From NCBI RefSeq assembly GCF_010365865.1, contig NZ_CP048020.1:682001-746000 (forward strand): a stretch of 64,000 bases of DNA, given 5' to 3'. The position numbers were made by a program, and so were the translations under genes. How positions within the stretch are numbered: position 1 is the stretch's first letter; each line of letters opens with the position of its first letter. Shown here in pieces: positions 26,096 to 35,238 of this stretch. Origin of the DNA: Treponema vincentii (GTDB taxonomy: Bacteria; Spirochaetota; Spirochaetia; Treponematales; Treponemataceae). Under the pieces are notes generated by a model. It did not search any database. It had not been told where the DNA came from and was given only the letters and a program-made list of their open reading frames with translations.

Positions 26096-26123
26096 TTGCT
26101 TTACTCTATTTTTTACATAATAT
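26096..26123 (+). promoter_or_regulatory. Candidate promoter of the HEAT-repeat gene
   Basis: TTGCTT at 26096-26101, 16 bases, then TAATAT at 26118-26123. The remaining 230-base gap after rsfS is AT-rich without other clear signals. Confidence 0.45.
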
Positions 26124-26229
26124 ATAAAGTGCCGGGAATCCCGAAAAAATGAAATTTCTAAAGATTCCTGATCGAGGGTTTTTAAAAGTAAAGTCTTGGA
26201 GTTCCGATAATGATTGCAGGAGTATTATA

Positions 26230-27687
26230 ATGAAAAAACTTATTTTTATGATATTAACCGTGCTATCGGTACTCATGGTACCGATGTATGTGGTTGCAGA
26301 TACATACCCATCGAAAACAACGACCGACAAAACCGTATCGCAGGAGAAACTGCAACCGGAAAATGATACTCAAAAGAGAGAAACAGGACAACCGGAAGAA
26401 AAAAAACAAGAGCTGGATGAGATTGAAAAAGCCCGCCAAGCATTACAGTACGGATTGGAATCCGAAATACTTGAGGTAATCAATAAGGTTGATAAGCGAG
26501 ATTTTGAAACACTGCAAGGCGATTTTAACCGTCTTTTTATGGAGACAAAGAGTCCTGCCGTGCGCGAGGGGCTTTTCGGTTTGTATCAAAAATACAATAA
26601 TACTCAACTGACAGATGCTGCAGTTGCAGTGTTGGAAGCTTATGAAGCCCAACAACGGACGCTGGTAAAAGCGGTGCTGTCTTACCTCGCAACGGTAAAG
26701 CCGGAACTTTCGTCCGGCTTAAACGAGGCGCTGCAAAAAATACTTACCCAAAATGCTGCGGAATACGGTGTAGAAACGGTTTCTGTATTAGGAGAAATCG
26801 GTGGTAATGAAGAGGCGTCCTTTTTAGTAGAGTATTTTGACAACTTGACAATTGACGATGCAAAGCAGGAACTTATTTTAAAACAGACAATTATGGCTGC
26901 GCTTGAAAAGTTACATAGTGAAGATACCCGTACATTTTTGCTGAATCGGGCGCAGGATGAAAACGAAAATATTTATGTTCGTTCCAGTGCTGTTGCCGGT
27001 CTTGCCCAAATGGGAAAACCTGATATTGTGCCTCTGCTGGCCGAATTTTTCGAGCAACCGGAACCGCAGCTACGGGAAGCCGCAATACGAGGGGCTGCCT
27101 CTTTCGATACGGATGAAACCCGAAAGCTCATCTTGCAGGGATTCAAAGATAGCTATTATAAAGTTCGGCTCGAAGCCTTAAAGACCGTACAAAAGACAAA
27201 GATGCAGGAGGCTGCGTCGTATGTGTTGTACCGTGCGAAGTATGACCCGACGGATGCGGTTCGGTTTGCAGCGATAGAAACGCTGGCGGTATTGAATACG
27301 GCAGAAGGCAATACATGGCTTGCCGAAACATTCCGTGATTCTAAAAAGAGCGAAAAACTGCGGGTTACAATCCTGAGCGCAGCGTTGAAGCATAATTCTA
27401 CGGCGCTCGCAGCCGATTTTGATACGGTGGTGTTGGCAACCGTAGCAGATAAAAAGCAAAAAAAACTGCGATATGAGTTCGGTAAGGAAATTGCAAAAAT
27501 AGAAAATACTGCAACGGCAGAAATTTGCAAGGCTTTTTTACAAAGCGATGATGTGTTAACCAAGAGTATCGGGCTCGATATGTTTAAGACGAACGCTCCT
27601 TCGGATGCCCGCACGTTAGTAGAAGCCATCGCGCGAGACGAAAAACAAGGTGCGTTGCAGCGCCGTGCTCAGCGATTACTGGAATAG
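26230..27687 (+). CDS. Exported HEAT-repeat protein
   Basis: This 485-residue protein has a signal peptide (MKKLIFMILTVLSVLMVPMY, cleavage after VVA). A charged linker follows, and then about ten alpha-helical HEAT-like repeats, visible as SSAVAGLAQMGKPDIVPLLA, EAAIRGAASFDTDETRKLIL and RFAAIETLAVLNTAEGN. Such repeats form protein-binding superhelices, here in the periplasm. GGAG about 9 bases upstream of 26230 fixes the start; an earlier in-frame ATG lacks a signal peptide. No enzyme motif is seen. Confidence 0.82.
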   Translation: MKKLIFMILTVLSVLMVPMYVVADTYPSKTTTDKTVSQEKLQPENDTQKRETGQPEEKKQELDEIEKARQALQYGLESEILEVINKVDKRDFETLQGDFNRLFMETKSPAVREGLFGLYQKYNNTQLTDAAVAVLEAYEAQQRTLVKAVLSYLATVKPELSSGLNEALQKILTQNAAEYGVETVSVLGEIGGNEEASFLVEYFDNLTIDDAKQELILKQTIMAALEKLHSEDTRTFLLNRAQDENENIYVRSSAVAGLAQMGKPDIVPLLAEFFEQPEPQLREAAIRGAASFDTDETRKLILQGFKDSYYKVRLEALKTVQKTKMQEAASYVLYRAKYDPTDAVRFAAIETLAVLNTAEGNTWLAETFRDSKKSEKLRVTILSAALKHNSTALAADFDTVVLATVADKKQKKLRYEFGKEIAKIENTATAEICKAFLQSDDVLTKSIGLDMFKTNAPSDARTLVEAIARDEKQGALQRRAQRLLE

Positions 27688-27712
27688 CGATGGAGTAGGC
27701 ATTACCCATGGC

Positions 27713-27741
27713 TTGCATAATCTTTTTCTTTATGGTACTAT
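27713..27741 (+). promoter_or_regulatory. Promoter of the rimP-nusA-infB operon
   Basis: TTGCAT at 27713-27718, 17 bases, then TACTAT at 27736-27741. A terminator-like hairpin at 27779-27803 lies between it and rimP. Confidence 0.6.
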
Positions 27742-27778
27742 TCATAAAGAACTTTATTATCCTTATAAGTCTAGGCAG

Positions 27779-27803
27779 GAGTCGTTCAAACGGCTCTTTT
27801 TTT
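27779..27803 (+). terminator. Leader terminator/attenuator upstream of rimP
   Basis: GAGTCG (27779-27784) pairs with CGGCTC (27791-27796) with one wobble, followed by seven T. It lies after the promoter at 27713 and before the first gene, so it would attenuate the whole nusA operon. Confidence 0.65.
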
Positions 27804-27822
27804 GTTTACGGGAGTTGATGCA

Positions 27823-28272
27823 ATGGAATATGTGCAAAAAGAAACCGTTCCGTATTTTACCGATTATGAACAGCTTGTTACCGGTCTCGGATATAAATTG
27901 GTTGATTTGCAGATTGTTCATCAAAAAACAATGTGGCTGGTAAAAGCCGTTATCTACAGTAAAGATGGAGTTGGGATAGATGATTGCTCAAAGGTACATC
28001 GGGCATTATTATCACGTGCAGAAGTTTTGCTCAATTCTCAGGATATTCAAATGGAAGTAAGCTCTCCGGGGCTTAACAGAGTGATAAAAAATGCAGCAGA
28101 ATTTCAAGCCTTTATCGGAGAGAATATAAAGGTATTGGAAGTTTCCTGTCCCGATTGGGTTGAGGGAGAATTGTTGGCTGCGGATTCGACGGGCATCTGT
28201 TTAAGTATTTCCGGCGGGCAAAGAGATATCCGGTATACGGATATAAAAAAAGCGAAATTGAATAAGATCTAA
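27823..28272 (+). CDS. rimP: Ribosome maturation factor RimP
   Basis: This protein of about 149 residues is needed for 30S maturation. It has GYKLVDLQIVHQKTMWLVKA, DDCSKVHRALLSRAEVLL and the family-defining LEVSSPGLNRVIK-like sequence (here MEVSSPGLNRVIKN). The ATG at 27823 is preceded by GGGAG. It is followed by nusA, the universal neighbour. Confidence 0.93.
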   Translation: MEYVQKETVPYFTDYEQLVTGLGYKLVDLQIVHQKTMWLVKAVIYSKDGVGIDDCSKVHRALLSRAEVLLNSQDIQMEVSSPGLNRVIKNAAEFQAFIGENIKVLEVSCPDWVEGELLAADSTGICLSISGGQRDIRYTDIKKAKLNKI

Positions 28273-28281
28273 GGAGTCGTG

Positions 28282-29742
28282 ATGGCTGGAGTAAAGATTG
28301 AAGATGTCCGTAAATTCGCGTTGGAAAAAGAACTGGATGAAGATCTTGCATTGAAAATTGTTGAACAAACATTGAAAGCTGCATACAAAACAGCTTTTAA
28401 AACCGATGTTAATGCGGTTGTCATCACCGGCGATGATGCAGTAAGCATATATGCTCGTAAAAAAATTGTTGATGATGTTGTGAACCCTGTGCTTGAGGTG
28501 GATATAGAAGAAGCAACAAAGCTCGCTCCTGACTGTGAACTCGGCGATGAGCTTCTTTTCGAGCTGGATCCTAAGGATTTTAAGCGTGGTTCGATTCAAG
28601 CGGGTGTACAGCGCGTGCATCAATCGACGCGAGAAATTCAAAAGGACAGCATTTACTCCGAGTATAAGGCGAAAGAGGGCGAGATTATCATCGGTTATTA
28701 TCAGCGGAAGAAAAACGATAATATTTATGTCGATCTCGGAAAAGTCGAAGGTCTTTTACCGCGGAAATTTCAGCTTCCCCAAGAGATATATCATCCGAAC
28801 GATAGAATAAAAGCTCTTATAAAAGAAGTAAAAAAACACCGGCAATCAAATGTCGTGCAGCTTATCCTTTCTCGTACCGATCCCGATTTTGTCCGCCGCT
28901 TGATGGAGCTTGAGGTTCCTGAAATTTACGATAATATTGTTGAATTGTACAAAATTGTCCGTGAACCCGGCTACCGAACAAAAGTCGCCGTTATCTCTCA
29001 TAGAGAGGATGTGGATCCTGTCGGCGCCTGTGTCGGTCCGAAAGGTACTCGTATCCAGACGATTATTACCGAGTTGGAGGGGGAGAAAATCGATGTGCTT
29101 GAGTATTCGAGTGATCCGGCAGTATTTATTGCCAATGCCCTCTCTCCGGCCGAAGTATTGGATGTTGTTATCCTTGATACGGAAAAACGTACGGCGCTTG
29201 CCGTTGTTGCGGAAAGTCAGCTTTCAATCGCCATTGGAAAACAGGGTTTGAATGTTCGGCTGGCAAACCGGTTGGCGGATTGGAGTATCGATGTAAAGAC
29301 TGAAAAACAGTTCCAAGAGATGGATATCCATGCTGAAACTCGTAAGGCTGCAGAAGAGCTGTTCAATGATGATGTCGCTTTACTGACAGAGGTTGAAGGC
29401 ATCGATCCTGATGTTTTGGCGCTCTTGCACGAAAATCATATTGAAACAGTCGAACAGCTCTTGGATACTCCGCGTGAAGAACTCTGTGCACTTCCCGGTA
29501 TGTCGGAAGAAAAAGTTAATGCTCTTGAGACGTTGATCAGCGAATCATTTGAGATTGTCGATGAAAATCAAGAGCCGGAACAAGAAGTGCAGTCTAAAAA
29601 TCAGCCAATATCTGCATCTGCTGAAGATGAGGAAGAAGAAGTATACGAATGTCCCGAATGCGGGGCTCCGATTACGATCGATATGACAGTCTGTCCTAAC
29701 TGTGGTGTCGGTTTAAGTTTTGAATATGAGGACGAAGAATAG
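28282..29742 (+). CDS. nusA: Transcription elongation factor NusA with C-terminal zinc ribbon
   Basis: This protein of about 486 residues has an N-terminal RNA-polymerase-binding domain, an S1 domain ([20 protein letters not shown]), then KH1 and KH2 ([40 protein letters not shown]). A helix-hairpin-helix region follows ([34 protein letters not shown]). After an acidic linker the last 35 residues carry CPECG and CPNCG, a rubredoxin-like zinc ribbon that standard NusA lacks. AAGGAG precedes GTG-ATG; the ATG at 28282 is chosen. It regulates pausing and termination and is co-transcribed with infB. Confidence 0.95.
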   Translation: MAGVKIEDVRKFALEKELDEDLALKIVEQTLKAAYKTAFKTDVNAVVITGDDAVSIYARKKIVDDVVNPVLEVDIEEATKLAPDCELGDELLFELDPKDFKRGSIQAGVQRVHQSTREIQKDSIYSEYKAKEGEIIIGYYQRKKNDNIYVDLGKVEGLLPRKFQLPQEIYHPNDRIKALIKEVKKHRQSNVVQLILSRTDPDFVRRLMELEVPEIYDNIVELYKIVREPGYRTKVAVISHREDVDPVGACVGPKGTRIQTIITELEGEKIDVLEYSSDPAVFIANALSPAEVLDVVILDTEKRTALAVVAESQLSIAIGKQGLNVRLANRLADWSIDVKTEKQFQEMDIHAETRKAAEELFNDDVALLTEVEGIDPDVLALLHENHIETVEQLLDTPREELCALPGMSEEKVNALETLISESFEIVDENQEPEQEVQSKNQPISASAEDEEEEVYECPECGAPITIDMTVCPNCGVGLSFEYEDEE

Positions 29743-29749
29743 GAGTCGT

Positions 29750-32464
29750 ATGGCAGAAGGTATCGAAAATACTCAAGAACAAAAAGTTATTCTCAAAAAG
29801 GCAAAGCCCGATTCTGCATCGGTAGCGGCAACCCAGCCTCAAGCACAGCAGACCGCGGAACAGAAACCGGTACGGACGATAAAGCGTAAACTTAAACCTG
29901 TAGCGCACCCTACTTCGGCAGCGGCTCCAGCCAATACTGCGGGAAGCCGCCCTTCCGGTGAACAAAGGCGACGTCCTGTTGTATCTTCAACTCCTGCGGA
30001 CATTTCTACTCAGGCAAAAAAAATACCGGAACGTTCGACTCAGTCACTGGAACGAAAAAACCCCGCCCATACACAGGGAGATGAAACCCGCCGCGTACAA
30101 AAGCATAGCGGTGAACGCATAGAGCGTTATGATAGGAACCGGCCTGAAAAATCAATACGGAGAGAAGGTACCGAAGCCCAATCCCAGACTCAACAGGCGC
30201 AAGCGGATAGTAAGAATCAAATTCGCTCACTGGATTTAAGCAGTAAACGGCCGGATCGGCGTGCAGGAAATCTTGCCGGTGGTTCCAAACCTACGAGCCG
30301 TTTTGGTAGCCAAGGTAACCGGCATAAGCCCGGTTTTGTGGGTGGACAGGGACGGACGCAACAGCAACAGGATGGACGCGGTGATCAGAATAACCGTGGA
30401 GGACGTTTGGGAGGCTATTCGTCGGATAGATCGCGGGCAGGTGGTTTTAATAAGCCCGGTTTTCAAGGTGGGCAGAATAGAGGCGGTGGCCGACCAATGG
30501 CGAGTCCAATGCCGCTTGAAACCAATAAGCAAAATACCAAAAAAGCGTTTAAAGGTAAAAAGACCTATTCACGCAAGGATCAAGAAAGCGAGTTCTTTGA
30601 AGAGAAACTGCTTCAGCAAAGGAAAAAGGCTAAAGAAAAGGTAAGTGCTGTTCCTAAGAGTATCGAGATAATGGAATCTATTTCCGTTGCGGAATTGGCT
30701 CGGAAAATGAACCTTAAAGCCTCCGAGCTTATCGGTAAGCTGATGGAAATGGGCATGATGGTAACGATGAATCAGTCCATCGATGCGGATACTGCGACTA
30801 TTCTTGCTTCGGAATACGAATGCGAGGTAAAAATCGTCAGTCTCTATGATGAAACCATTATCGAAACCGTCAGTGATGAAAATGCCGAATTGCTTACACG
30901 TCCGCCGGTCGTTACTATTATGGGGCATGTCGACCACGGTAAAACAAAGACATTGGACGCTATCCGCAGTACCAATGTTACTGCCCATGAGTTCGGTGGT
31001 ATTACACAACATATTGGCGCTTATATGGTGTCTACTCCCAAAGGTAATATTACCTTCCTCGATACGCCCGGCCACGAAGCCTTTACGATGATGCGTGCGC
31101 GCGGCGCCGAGGTTACCGATATTGTCGTATTGGTGGTTGCAGCCGATGACGGCGTTATGCCTCAGACTATCGAAGCGCTGAACCATGCAAAGGACGCAAA
31201 GGTTCCGATTATTGTTGCGATTAACAAGATCGATAAACCGGAAGCCAATCCTGATAAGATAAAGACTCGCCTCGGTGAACTTGGCCTTGTTGCCGAAGAA
31301 TGGGGCGGAGACACGATCTATGTTCCTATTTCAGCCTTGCAGAAGAAAGGTATCGATGACCTGCTTGATGCAATTCTGTTACAAGCGGAAGTATTGGAGC
31401 TCAAGGCAAACTATAATTGCCGCGCAGAAGGAAAGGTCGTTGAGTCTAAAATCGATCACGGTCGGGGCGTTGTTGCAACGATAATCGTACAGCGTGGAAC
31501 GCTCCATACCGGTGACCCCTATGTCGCAGGTGTATATTCGGGGCGTGTTCGCGCTATCTTTAACGATAAAGGTGAGAAGATCGACGAAGCGACGCCGAGT
31601 ATGCCGGTGGAGATTTTGGGGCTTGAAGGAATGCCCAATGCGGGAGATCCCTTCCAAGTCACCGAATCCGAGCGTATGGCTCGTCAGATTTCGTTAAAAC
31701 GGCAAGAGCTCAAGCGGTTTGAAGATTCACGTAACGTGAAAAAGGTAACGCTCGATAACCTGTATGAAACGATTACCGACGGCGAAGTACTTGAGTTAAA
31801 AGTAATTATCAAGGGTGATGTGCAGGGATCGGTAGAAGCCTTGAAGCAATCGCTCGAAAAGCTGTCTACCAAAGAGATACGCTTAAATGTTATCCATGCG
31901 TCTGCCGGTGCTATCAATGACTCCGACGTTATGCTTGCCGCGGCGGATTCCAATGCGATCATTATCGGCTTCAATGTTCGTCCTACGTCGCAGGCAAAGG
32001 CGCTGGCAGAGCAGGAGAAAGTCGATATCCGTAAGTATAACGTTATCTATAAAGCGGTTGAAGAAATTCAGCAAGCGATGGAAGGAATGCTTAGCCCCGA
32101 TATTAAAGAGAATGTTATCGGTATGGCGGAAATCCGCAGCGTTATCAAAGTACCTAAGGTTGGTAATATTGCCGGTTCTTACGTACTTGAGGGTACAGTG
32201 AAACGAAATAGTACGGTTCACCTTATCCGCGACGGGATTGTGGTGTTTTCCGGTAAGCTTGCATCCTTGCGCCGGTTTAAGGATGATGTCAAGGAAGTGG
32301 CCGCCGGCTATGAATGCGGTATTGCACTTGAGAACTTCAACGACATAAAAGTGGGCGATCAGCTTGAAATTATCGAAACTGTCGAGGTTGCGCGCAAGCT
32401 GACTGATACGCAGCATTATGAAGCGCCCGAAGCTCATACCGATAACGGAGAAGCAGCCAAATGA
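29750..32464 (+). CDS. infB: Translation initiation factor IF-2
   Basis: This 904-residue IF-2 delivers initiator tRNA and promotes subunit joining. The first 300 residues are low-complexity, rich in Gln, Arg and Gly, as in long IF-2 forms. The IF2_N domain lies near 315-365. The G domain has [30 protein letters not shown] and NKIDKP. Beta-barrel and C-terminal domains follow, with [15 protein letters not shown] and [17 protein letters not shown], which contains the fMet-tRNA-binding C2 region. GGAG precedes the ATG 8 bases after nusA; it overlaps rbfA by 4 bases. Confidence 0.97.
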   Translation: MAEGIENTQEQKVILKKAKPDSASVAATQPQAQQTAEQKPVRTIKRKLKPVAHPTSAAAPANTAGSRPSGEQRRRPVVSSTPADISTQAKKIPERSTQSLERKNPAHTQGDETRRVQKHSGERIERYDRNRPEKSIRREGTEAQSQTQQAQADSKNQIRSLDLSSKRPDRRAGNLAGGSKPTSRFGSQGNRHKPGFVGGQGRTQQQQDGRGDQNNRGGRLGGYSSDRSRAGGFNKPGFQGGQNRGGGRPMASPMPLETNKQNTKKAFKGKKTYSRKDQESEFFEEKLLQQRKKAKEKVSAVPKSIEIMESISVAELARKMNLKASELIGKLMEMGMMVTMNQSIDADTATILASEYECEVKIVSLYDETIIETVSDENAELLTRPPVVTIMGHVDHGKTKTLDAIRSTNVTAHEFGGITQHIGAYMVSTPKGNITFLDTPGHEAFTMMRARGAEVTDIVVLVVAADDGVMPQTIEALNHAKDAKVPIIVAINKIDKPEANPDKIKTRLGELGLVAEEWGGDTIYVPISALQKKGIDDLLDAILLQAEVLELKANYNCRAEGKVVESKIDHGRGVVATIIVQRGTLHTGDPYVAGVYSGRVRAIFNDKGEKIDEATPSMPVEILGLEGMPNAGDPFQVTESERMARQISLKRQELKRFEDSRNVKKVTLDNLYETITDGEVLELKVIIKGDVQGSVEALKQSLEKLSTKEIRLNVIHASAGAINDSDVMLAAADSNAIIIGFNVRPTSQAKALAEQEKVDIRKYNVIYKAVEEIQQAMEGMLSPDIKENVIGMAEIRSVIKVPKVGNIAGSYVLEGTVKRNSTVHLIRDGIVVFSGKLASLRRFKDDVKEVAAGYECGIALENFNDIKVGDQLEIIETVEVARKLTDTQHYEAPEAHTDNGEAAK

Positions 32465-32838
32465 GTGAGTTCCGATTGGATAAACTTGCGGAGCAAATCC
32501 GCGAAGAAATTTCCCAGTTGATTTTTTCGGGAAAGATAAAAGATCCGCGCGTTTCCAACTTTCTTTCAATAAACAGGGTGGAGGTGTCCGGCGATCTTGC
32601 GTATGCAAAGGTGTATGTTTCCAGCTTTATGGATGCGCATAAGACAAAGCAGGGTGTCCGGGGTTTGGAAAACGCAGCGGGATTTATCCGTACAAGTTTG
32701 GCAAAAAAATTGCACATCCATCAATGTCCTCAGTTTACCTTTATCTATGATGAAAGTATCGAAGATGGCTTTAATATGGTAAAAAAACTTGAAGCCTTAG
32801 AAGCGTCGTCTAATTCCGGGAACAATGCCCAAGAGTGA
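32461..32838 (+). CDS. rbfA: 30S ribosome-binding factor RbfA
   Basis: This 125-residue KH-fold factor acts in late 16S rRNA maturation. Features are [17 protein letters not shown] at the start, [22 protein letters not shown], then [17 protein letters not shown] and [14 protein letters not shown]. It overlaps infB (ATGA) and truB (14 bases), giving a tightly coupled string. Confidence 0.95.
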   Translation: MSEFRLDKLAEQIREEISQLIFSGKIKDPRVSNFLSINRVEVSGDLAYAKVYVSSFMDAHKTKQGVRGLENAAGFIRTSLAKKLHIHQCPQFTFIYDESIEDGFNMVKKLEALEASSNSGNNAQE

Positions 32839-33910
32839 ACCTCAATTCATTATCCCCTTTGCAAAACTGTCCGGCATCACCAGCTTTACCTCCCTCTGGC
32901 AAGTAAAGCATGCGCTCGGCACTAAAAAAGTAGGACACACCGGTACGCTTGACAGCTTTGCTGACGGCTTACTCGTATTGCTTTCCGGAAAGCTGACCAA
33001 ACTTGTACCGTATATCACGGATTTCGATAAAACTTACCGTGTGTTGTTTTATTTCGGGAAGGAAACCGATACGCTCGACCCCGAAGGCGCCATCATCGCT
33101 GAAAAGCCGCTTCCAGTGTATGCCGACTTTATTGCAGCAATTCGGCAGCTGACCGGAACCATCGAGCAAGTACCGCCTGTTTATTCGGCGGTAAAGCAGG
33201 CGGGTGAGCGGCTTTCCGATAAAATACGGCGTGGGGAAGCAGTAATCGTACCGCCCCGAATCGTTACCATCTATAACATCGATATCGAAGAAATTTTTTA
33301 TGCACCGGAAGCTGATACGGGCATTGAACATCTTGAAGCGGATGCAGCCGCATTGAGTATGGCTCAAAAACTGTCAGGCGCCGAAAAATCCGAAATAGGC
33401 GCAGCTCAAAAAGTGCTTGGCGCCGTTCTGTGCGTGCACTGTTCTAAAGGAACATATATCCGTTCATTGGTGCGGGATATAGCCCATCGATGCGGTTCCG
33501 CTGCATATGTGTATGCGCTCCGTAGGACAGCGGTTGGGACGTTTACCCTTGAACAGGCGGCAGGCTTTTCGGCGTTATCGCCTTTCGGAAGCACTGCGGT
33601 GGGTATGGAAAGTGCATCGTATTCGATTACCGAAGAAGAGATAAAGCGGGCGGCTTTGTCTTTAAGCGAAGAACTTGCCCGTGCCATGTGTTTTCAAACA
33701 ACGGTGCTTCAAGATAAATATTATCCTGCGTTTATAAACGGGAAAACCATCAGCGGGCATTGGTTTACGGAAGTGCAGCCGCTTTCGGACGGCGGAACTA
33801 TCGCAGTATTTTATCAGAACATCTGTGCAGGTTTGATCACGAAAAACGGTAACCGGTTTCATTATCAAATAGTATTTAATAGGGGCGGGGTAAACGCATC
33901 AGATGTGTAA
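32825..33910 (+). CDS. truB: tRNA pseudouridine synthase B
   Basis: TruB makes pseudouridine-55 in the T-loop of tRNAs. The 361-residue protein has the catalytic motif GHTGTLDSFADGLLVL, where Asp is the nucleophile; DKTYRVLFYFGKETDTLD; QVPPVYSAVKQAGERLSDKI; and CSKGTYIRSLVRDIAHRCGS. It is longer than E. coli TruB because of an insertion around residues 155-195. Its last codons lie in the left arm of a 17-bp hairpin (33888-33956). Confidence 0.95.
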   Translation: MPKSEPQFIIPFAKLSGITSFTSLWQVKHALGTKKVGHTGTLDSFADGLLVLLSGKLTKLVPYITDFDKTYRVLFYFGKETDTLDPEGAIIAEKPLPVYADFIAAIRQLTGTIEQVPPVYSAVKQAGERLSDKIRRGEAVIVPPRIVTIYNIDIEEIFYAPEADTGIEHLEADAAALSMAQKLSGAEKSEIGAAQKVLGAVLCVHCSKGTYIRSLVRDIAHRCGSAAYVYALRRTAVGTFTLEQAAGFSALSPFGSTAVGMESASYSITEEEIKRAALSLSEELARAMCFQTTVLQDKYYPAFINGKTISGHWFTEVQPLSDGGTIAVFYQNICAGLITKNGNRFHYQIVFNRGGVNASDV

Positions 33911-33956
33911 ATTGATTCGTGCGGCGTATATCACAAAGAATCTGATACGTTTACCC
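33888..33956. promoter_or_regulatory. Long-range hairpin over the truB stop codon
   Basis: GGGTAAACGCATCAGAT at 33888-33904 pairs with 33940-33956 over 17 bp with one mismatch; the 35-base loop includes the truB stop codon. It ends 15 bases before ribF, so it could regulate coupling between truB and ribF. Confidence 0.6.
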
Positions 33957-33971
33957 TGATAGGCTGGACTG

Positions 33972-34796
33972 ATGAAGATTATCTACTGGGATGATTTAAT
34001 AAAAGGAGAAAACATATATCCGCAAGGTTCCGCTATTTCGATCGGCGGTTTCGACGGGCCTCACCGTGGGCACGAGCGTATCTTATCGGCGGTGTTGAAG
34101 GCTGCACGAAAAGACGGCATTCCCGCAGGGATTATCACTTTTTTCCGCTCCCCTCGATCGGTTAAGGCGGGCAACATGTACGCAGGCGATGTGTCGACAC
34201 TGGAAATGAGGCTGCAAAAATTTGCCGAGCAAGGATTTAGCTTTACGGTGCTGATTGACTTTTCCGCTGATTTCGCTAGAATGAAAGGTACTGTTTTTTT
34301 TGACATACTAATAAAAACTATCTGCATAAAATATCTTGCCGTTGGCAGTGATTTTACCTGCGGGTATCGCCACGATACGGGAGTAGGGGACTTACAGCGC
34401 CTTGCTCGTGAAAGGGGCTTTTGTTTTGATTCCATCGAACAGCTTTATTCGGCACGGCACGAGCGTATCAGCTCAAGTGCAATACGGCAGGCCGTTGAAC
34501 AAGCTGATTTCGCCCTTGCAAAAGATCTCCTCGGGTATCCTTTTTTCTTAGATGTCGCAAAAATAGTTCAGCGGACAGAGAACGGTGTATGGGCTGTCGA
34601 GAAAGCGGCCGTAACACAGATTCTCCCTCAAAACGGACAGTATTCAGCTCGCGCGTATTTGCAGACGGGAGCGATTATTCCCGTACAGGTGAAAGTTATG
34701 GATACTTTGCTTGAAGTTTTCGAAGATACCGCAGCGCCGATTCCGTTTGCCGCAGAAACATTGATACGTAAATTGGAATTTATACGAAAGGAGTAA
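33972..34796 (+). CDS. ribF: RibF-family FAD synthetase with divergent C-terminus
   Basis: The 274-residue protein has a clear N-terminal FMN adenylyltransferase domain: ISIGGFDGPHRGHERILSAV at the nucleotide-binding site, KYLAVGSDFTCGYRHDTG, and ISSSAIRQAVEQADFALAKD. The C-terminal part (about 185-274) occupies the place of the riboflavin kinase domain but shows no Gly-x-Ala-Thr/Asn-Ile-Gly motif and is short. It may therefore make FAD from FMN only. GGAC-type sequences are weak before the ATG. It lies between truB and rpsO, the usual position of ribF. Confidence 0.82.
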   Translation: MKIIYWDDLIKGENIYPQGSAISIGGFDGPHRGHERILSAVLKAARKDGIPAGIITFFRSPRSVKAGNMYAGDVSTLEMRLQKFAEQGFSFTVLIDFSADFARMKGTVFFDILIKTICIKYLAVGSDFTCGYRHDTGVGDLQRLARERGFCFDSIEQLYSARHERISSSAIRQAVEQADFALAKDLLGYPFFLDVAKIVQRTENGVWAVEKAAVTQILPQNGQYSARAYLQTGAIIPVQVKVMDTLLEVFEDTAAPIPFAAETLIRKLEFIRKE

Positions 34797-34799
34797 GAA

Positions 34800-35069
34800 A
34801 TGGCACTTACAAAAGAACAGACTGCATCGGTTGTGATGAAATTCGGTGCAAATGAAAAAGATACGGGTAATACCAGAGTTCAGATTGCTTTGCTGACCGA
34901 TAGGATCCGCCAGCTCACCGAGCACTGCAGAATCAATAAAAAGGATAAGAGCAGTCAGCGGGGGCTTTTGGTATTGGTAGGACAGCGTCGACGCTTGCTG
35001 AAATACTACAAGCGGACGAACCTCGAAGGCTACCGTGCCCTTATTAAAGAGTTAGGCTTGCGTAAGTAA
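34800..35069 (+). CDS. rpsO: 30S ribosomal protein S15
   Basis: The 89-residue S15 binds helix 22 of 16S rRNA and nucleates the platform. It shows the S15 signature TGNTRVQIALLTDRIRQLTE and the segment DKSSQRGLLVLVGQRRRLLK. AAGGAG precedes the ATG. It is followed by a terminator-like hairpin and pnp, the canonical order. Confidence 0.97.
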   Translation: MALTKEQTASVVMKFGANEKDTGNTRVQIALLTDRIRQLTEHCRINKKDKSSQRGLLVLVGQRRRLLKYYKRTNLEGYRALIKELGLRK

Positions 35070-35167
35070 GATACATGCTGCTTAATGTGCAGGAAACAGG
35101 AGGTGTCCGCAGACTTCGGTTTTTGACAGCTTCCTTGCTTCCTCTTAGATCGCTTTAAGCGGCATAC

Positions 35168-35207
35168 AACGGTTACCTATCGAAAAACGGGTAGGTAGCC
35201 GTTTTTT
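35168..35207 (+). terminator. Terminator/processing hairpin between rpsO and pnp
   Basis: AACGGTTACCTA (35168-35179) pairs with 35192-35203 over 12 bp with one wobble and is followed by a T-run. As in other bacteria, partial termination and nuclease cutting between rpsO and pnp are likely here. Confidence 0.8.
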
Positions 35208-35238
35208 ATAAGCAATAGAAATTATGGAAGGAAAGATT

